Source of the DNA: Neocallimastix lanati (nom. inval.) | Taxonomy: Eukaryota; Neocallimastigomycota; Neocallimastigomycetes; Neocallimastigales; Neocallimastigaceae | Direction: 5' to 3' | Assembly (NCBI GenBank): GCA_016946835.1 | Contig: JACVTC010000087.1 | Coordinates: 485,001-497,500 of the forward strand | Length of the DNA stretch: 12,500 nucleotides | Shown: positions 8,627-12,500 of the stretch, piece after piece | Numbering within the stretch: position 1 is the stretch's first letter | Layout of the letters: every line of letters starts with the position of its first letter | The notes under the pieces: generated by a model | The model's input: the letters and a program-made list of their open reading frames with translations, nothing else | Told to the model about the DNA's origin: nothing | Database searches by the model: none | Translations under genes and position numbers: made by a program

Positions 8627-9104
8627 TTGTAGTATTTCGTAAAATCATTTCTTTTTTTTAAAAAAAAAAAAAATATAAAAATTTCAAAAACTTCAATTCC
8701 AACTTAAATATTTGTATAATCTTTTATAAATACTAAAATCAAGAAAAAATATATATATGTATATATACGTATATTTTATAAATAATATTTTATATGTTTA
8801 TTTAAAATATATTTTTAAATAAATTATACATTATTTATAGTTAAAATAATGATATTAAATAAAAAGAAGAATATTGAAAATGAAAATTTTTTAAAAATTT
8901 ATATAAATAATTAATTACTTAAAAGTTAAACTTTAATAACATATCTATTTTATAAGATTTTGTTCTTTTTTTATAATTTAATTATACTCTTGATTTAAAT
9001 GTTATTATATAATAATTATCAAATATTAAAATGAATGGATACATAAATTAAAAATCTATTATTAATACTGTTATAGAATTAGGCAATATGAATTTAATCT
9101 TTTC

Positions 9105-9551
9105 TTAATCAATAATTAATTCATCAACGGCCCAATCTTCATAACTACCATCAGGTAAATAACGACGAATAAGTAAAGGTATTTTCTTTTCACGTAATTC
9201 ACGCATAGCAATTTGAAGTGGATCAGTTTCACCATTTAATTCAACCATAACTGGAGCATTCATACTGATTTGTAAAGCTCTAGTACCTAAAATTCTTGCT
9301 CTTTCATACTTTGTTAAATATGGGGTTGTTACACGTTTAACTTTATCAACTGGACCTGGAGCAGAGGGAACTGCTGGTGCTGGACCTTGACCAGCGGCTG
9401 CTTGAGTAAGTCCAGTAATTAAATCTGTATTTTCATTTTGATAAATTTCAATATTATCTTCTGGTTCTAAATAATTTTCGTTATCATCATTGTAATCGTT
9501 TTCATTGTCATCATATCCATTATCTGATACATCATCACCGTAGTCAGACAT
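9105..9551 (-). CDS. RPB6: RNA polymerases I, II and III shared subunit Rpb6 (ABC2)
   Basis: A complete intronless gene of 148 codons plus TAA. Rpb6 is a small subunit common to all three nuclear RNA polymerases; it sits at the base of the clamp and helps assemble the largest subunit. The C-terminal half (about residues 75-148) is the conserved core, with [48 protein letters not shown] and the final EDWAVDELI. The N-terminal half is acidic and rich in Asp/Asn, as usual for eukaryotic Rpb6, followed by an Ala/Pro/Gly linker (about 51-67) that stands out in this AT-rich DNA. Length fits the family (yeast 155, human 127). The start is the only N-terminal Met before the acidic tail. The next gene, POM152, is divergent and 1.6 kb away. 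Confidence 0.98.
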   Translation of the reverse strand: MSDYGDDVSDNGYDDNENDYNDDNENYLEPEDNIEIYQNENTDLITGLTQAAAGQGPAPAVPSAPGPVDKVKRVTTPYLTKYERARILGTRALQISMNAPVMVELNGETDPLQIAMRELREKKIPLLIRRYLPDGSYEDWAVDELIID

Positions 9552-10124
9552 TTTGATTATCTAATATATAATAATAATTTTATATTTTATTAGTATTTAT
9601 AATTTATAATTATTTTTTATCAAAAAATTATTTCAAATAATTTCGCTTAAATATTTTAAATGATTGTTATTTTCTAGATTTTCCACCATATACAATCCTT
9701 AACTTCATAGTTTTAGTAATAAAATTCTAATATACACATTATATATATTTAAATCTTTAACACTATTTTTTTTCATTAATTTTATGTAATTCTTTTATAT
9801 ATAATATTTTAAATTAAATTTGAAATTTGATTAATGAAATCTATAATATTATATTTTAAGAATCCAATTATTTCGGGTATTATTATAATCCATCAGAAAT
9901 TTCATTAAATAATATTATTTACTAAATATTATATATATATATATATATTGTATCTTATAATACTTTCACTTTCTAATTTTATTTTATATATTCACTTTTT
10001 TAATTTCTTTACACATACATTATCTTAAATCAAATTTATATTTTATAATTTGTGATTGATTTTAAAAGTTTAAAAATATTTTTTTAAAAAATATAAATAT
10101 ATTTTTTAAGAAATAAAAATATAT

Positions 10125-10159
<35 letters not shown>

Positions 10160-11165
10160 AGAAAAAAAATATATATATATATTATTTTTATATAAATTTA
10201 GATTTTGATTGGATTATGTTTAAAAAATATATATTATTCATTTTATTAGAAAAAAAGTTATATTTAAAAATTTTTTATAATAAAATAGTTGTATATTTGT
10301 CATGATTTATATAGGTATTCCTATAATAATCTATAATAATATATAGAAGAATTTGAATAAAAAAAAATAATATTTTTTCATCATAATGTTATTATTGTAA
10401 ATAAATGAGCAAAATCTTTTTTTTTTTCGTTACCGAAAAAGAATTATTGTAAAAAGTAGTAATAAATAAAGCTAAATAATATCTACTATTTTTATGATTT
10501 ATATAATTTGAATATGAATAATTTATATAATATAAAATTTTCAATGTATGATGTATACATATTTAATGTATATATACATTTTTATATATAAAAAAATATT
10601 TTATTAAAATAAAATTATTATTCAGTAATATATTGCATTGTATTAAAATTTAATTTAAATCTTATAGCTTATTTGATTTTTGATTATATATTAATTTTTC
10701 TTTTTCTTTTTATTTTATTTTATTTTATTATTATTATTTTTTTTTTATTTTATTTTACCTTATATCTGTTCTTATTTTAAACTATAGTTATAAAATAAAA
10801 TAGACATTAGATCTTTAATTACCAATAGATTTCATTTAAATTTAGAAATAAGAATAGGTAAAAGCAAGCAATACATTAAATTGTTAAAAATATAAATATC
10901 ATTCTTAAATATCTATATTATATTATAAGCATATATTACAATAAATATTAATATATTAAAACATAATTATACATCAATACATTGTTTTTTTTTAAAAAAA
11001 AAATTAATCTTTTTATCAATATTTTATTATATATATATATTCATATTATTTTTTTTTTTATATTTTTTATAAAAAATTATAAAATTTCGTAAATATTACT
11101 AAACAATTATTTATCTATCGATAATTATAAAATAATTTTTAAAGTTAAATAAATAATCCTAGAAA
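9552..11165. promoter_or_regulatory. Divergent intergenic region between RPB6 and POM152
   Basis: About 1.6 kb, nearly all A/T, with no open frame of normal composition. It must contain the promoters and 5' UTRs of both genes. TATA-like strings occur everywhere, so none can be singled out. Visible elements are an (AT)n run (9930-9948), an A28 tract (10131-10158), a small GC-tipped inverted repeat (10423-10440) and a T/A-tract palindrome (10983-11002). Sequences resembling acceptors just before both start codons (TTAG 9 bases before the RPB6 ATG, CCTAG 3 bases before the POM152 ATG) leave open upstream exons or 5' UTR introns. Confidence 0.6.
10131..10158. repeat. Homopolymeric A tract of 28 bases
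   Basis: An uninterrupted A run in the RPB6-POM152 intergenic region, about 580 bp from the RPB6 start and about 1 kb from the POM152 start. Confidence 0.9.
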
Positions 11166-12500
11166 ATGGATGCAATAAGTCAACGTAAGCTTGTTGCTGC
11201 CGTTGCTGTTGGAATTGTTGCAAAACAGGTTATTATCAAAGAAATTATTTACAGAAATAAAGATTTATCAATATGTATCCGTTTATATTATAAAGACACA
11301 ATATTATATAAGATAAAATGAAATCATTGAAATTTTTATTGATGAAATTTCTTATAAATTAATTTCATAATTTTAAATATAGTTATATGATATTTATAGT
11401 TACTTTTTTGAGAATAATTCAGGATATTCATCAACAACATTAATTAATTGGTGTATAATATATATATGTTTCTTTAGTAAGTTTTATATATATATATGGA
11501 TATTAAATTGAAATTCACAAATAACTGTTGAAATTAATTATTATATTTAAATTGTAGTATCATTATGGTTTTTCCAAGTTGAAAGATTACAATTTAGATT
11601 TTTAGCAATTGTAGTATTTTCAATACTATCTGTATTTTGGAACATTGGTATTTTTGAAGTTACTAAATTTGTAAGTATAATTAATTATGATATTATTTCA
11701 AATTAATTGGAAAATCTAATTTTTTTTTTTTATTATATTAAAAAAATATTTATATATAAAAGTTACATGGTGAACCATATTCTTTAACAATAATGAAAGG
11801 TGATGCACCAGTAGTAATCACCCAAGAAAAAGAAAATTTAAAGATTGATCACAGTGATAATTTAGGTAAATAGAAAAAAACTTTTTTCAAAAAAAAAAAA
11901 GAAAGGAAAGAACGAAGGAAAATTAATAAAATTATTTATAGATTAAATATTATTAAAAAATTTAATTTTTATTTTTTGATTTTGAATTAAAATCCATGTT
12001 ACTTCTTATATAATTTAAATAAATAGGTAGTCACTATATTCATTTTGTTCCATATGCTCGTAGTGTTTTCAACCCAGATGGAAATGCATTCTGTATAAAT
12101 GAATACAATACTAAAATCGAAGTTCCATTATTAATAAAGGGTATTCCCCCATACAAAATAAAATATGAATTTACTAATTTTGTTACAAATAAGACGTCAA
12201 TCAAAGAATATGAATTTTCAGTTTCAAATGAAAAAACAAATATTGATGATAAACCAAAAGTACGCCGTCATTTATTACCAATTGAAGAGCAAGGAAAAGT
12301 TCGTTTAATAGGAATTTCAGATGAAATTTATGGTGAAGGAAAAGTAGATACCAAAAATTCAAAAGAAGCTTATATTATTAAATGTCCAATGGCTTCATTA
12401 ACCGAAAGCTATGTTGAAGTATGTGTTGAAGATTCATATGATGTAAATTTTTTAGCTACTGGTAATGGACCATTAAATGTATATTATACTAAAAAAGTCA
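11166..12500 (+). CDS. POM152: Pom152-like integral membrane nucleoporin, 5' part (truncated by the window edge)
   Basis: Pom152 anchors the nuclear pore complex in the pore membrane and forms the lumenal ring through tandem Ig-like domains. Five exons were reconstructed: 11166-11228, 11383-11476, 11558-11670, 11763-11865 and 12027-12500+, giving 282 residues so far. The start MDAISQRK aligns in character with the conserved Ser-Gln-Arg block before the first membrane segment, and LYDIYSYF follows at the expected spacing after splicing. Hydrophobic segments lie at about 9-30, 40-60 and 66-86, then LHGEPYSL begins the lumenal part. From about 125 (SHYIHFVP, FNPDGNAFCINE, LLIKGIPPYKIKYEF) comes the first Ig-like lumenal module. 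Full-length yeast Pom152 is 1337 residues, so most of the gene lies outside. The cytosolic N-terminus is unusually short: an in-frame TAG sits immediately before the ATG, so any extension needs an upstream exon. Confidence 0.87.
11229..11382 (+). other. POM152 intron 1
   Basis: Donor CAG|GTTATT and acceptor ATATAG|TTATAT; 154 bp, phase 0. The donor is weak compared with GTAAGT/GTAAAT in the other introns. It is supported by frame and by the restored sequence AKQ-LYDIY. Without splicing the frame ends at a TGA at 11319-11321. Confidence 0.8.
11477..11557 (+). other. POM152 intron 2
   Basis: Donor TTTA|GTAAGT and acceptor TTGTAG|TATC; 81 bp, phase 1. Splicing makes a continuous hydrophobic segment (CFF-ISLWFF). 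Confidence 0.9.
11671..11762 (+). other. POM152 intron 3
   Basis: Donor TTT|GTAAGT and acceptor ATAAAAG|TTACAT; 92 bp, phase 0. It joins EVTKF to LHGEPYSL. Confidence 0.9.
11866..12026 (+). other. POM152 intron 4
   Basis: Donor TTAG|GTAAAT and acceptor AAATAG|GTAGTC; 161 bp, phase 1. It restores a Gly codon and leads into SHYIHFVP. The alternative AG four bases further on would break the frame. Confidence 0.9.

Larger units (their letters stand above)
7234..9104. other. Intergenic region: DBF4 upstream and RPB6 downstream
   Basis: About 1.9 kb with no supportable gene. The DBF4 promoter should lie at the left end. About 140-210 bp before the DBF4 ATG is a less AT-biased purine/pyrimidine segment (7370-7440) with a GGAATTCC palindrome at 7406-7413, flanked by a 35-base A tract. 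I saw no MCB-type ACGCGT element next to the gene. The right part holds the RPB6 3' UTR and several repeats. A 120-codon minus-strand frame at 8158-8520 comes from a heptanucleotide repeat and is not a gene. Confidence 0.6.

Overview
This window looks like nuclear DNA of a very AT-rich fungus. Intergenic DNA and introns are almost pure A/T with many mono-, tri-, hexa- and heptanucleotide repeats. Genes have short GT-AG introns (81 to 164 bp, plus one probable 307 bp intron), and coding exons carry runs of Asn, Glu, Ser and Gln. The presence of POM152, a nuclear-pore membrane protein typical of fungi, argues against Dictyostelium. The overall style fits the anaerobic gut fungi (Neocallimastigomycota). 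That placement is an inference from composition and gene content, not a database match.

Layout from left to right: (1) 1-660 is non-coding repeat DNA downstream of the first gene. (2) 661-7233, minus strand, holds a gene for Dbf4, the regulatory subunit of the Cdc7 kinase (DDK). Exon 1 is 6553-7233 and exon 2 is 3190-6388, joined by a 164 bp intron that splits the BRCT-like motif N. A further large open exon at 661-2882 joins in frame through a consensus donor at 3189. If that is right, the protein is 2033 residues, about three times the usual Dbf4 length, and most of the extra is disordered low-complexity sequence. The alternative is that 661-2901 is a separate unrecognised gene. (3) 7234-9104 is the DBF4 upstream region plus the RPB6 3' region, with a 35-base A tract and two heptanucleotide minisatellites. 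(4) 9105-9551, minus strand, is an intact intronless RPB6 gene (shared subunit of RNA polymerases I, II and III). (5) 9552-11165 is a divergent intergenic region between RPB6 and POM152. (6) 11166 to the right edge, plus strand, is the 5' part of POM152: five exons and four introns reconstructed here, running off the window.

The three genes are housekeeping functions (replication initiation, transcription, nuclear pore) with no sign of an operon-like or horizontally acquired unit. I found no mobile-element coding sequence, tRNA, rRNA or CRISPR array. The most interesting material is the size and repeat architecture of the Dbf4 gene, including alternating Ser-Glu and Glu-Gln blocks built from hexanucleotide repeats and a palindromic microsatellite inside its probable second intron. 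I see no convincing undescribed multi-gene system.
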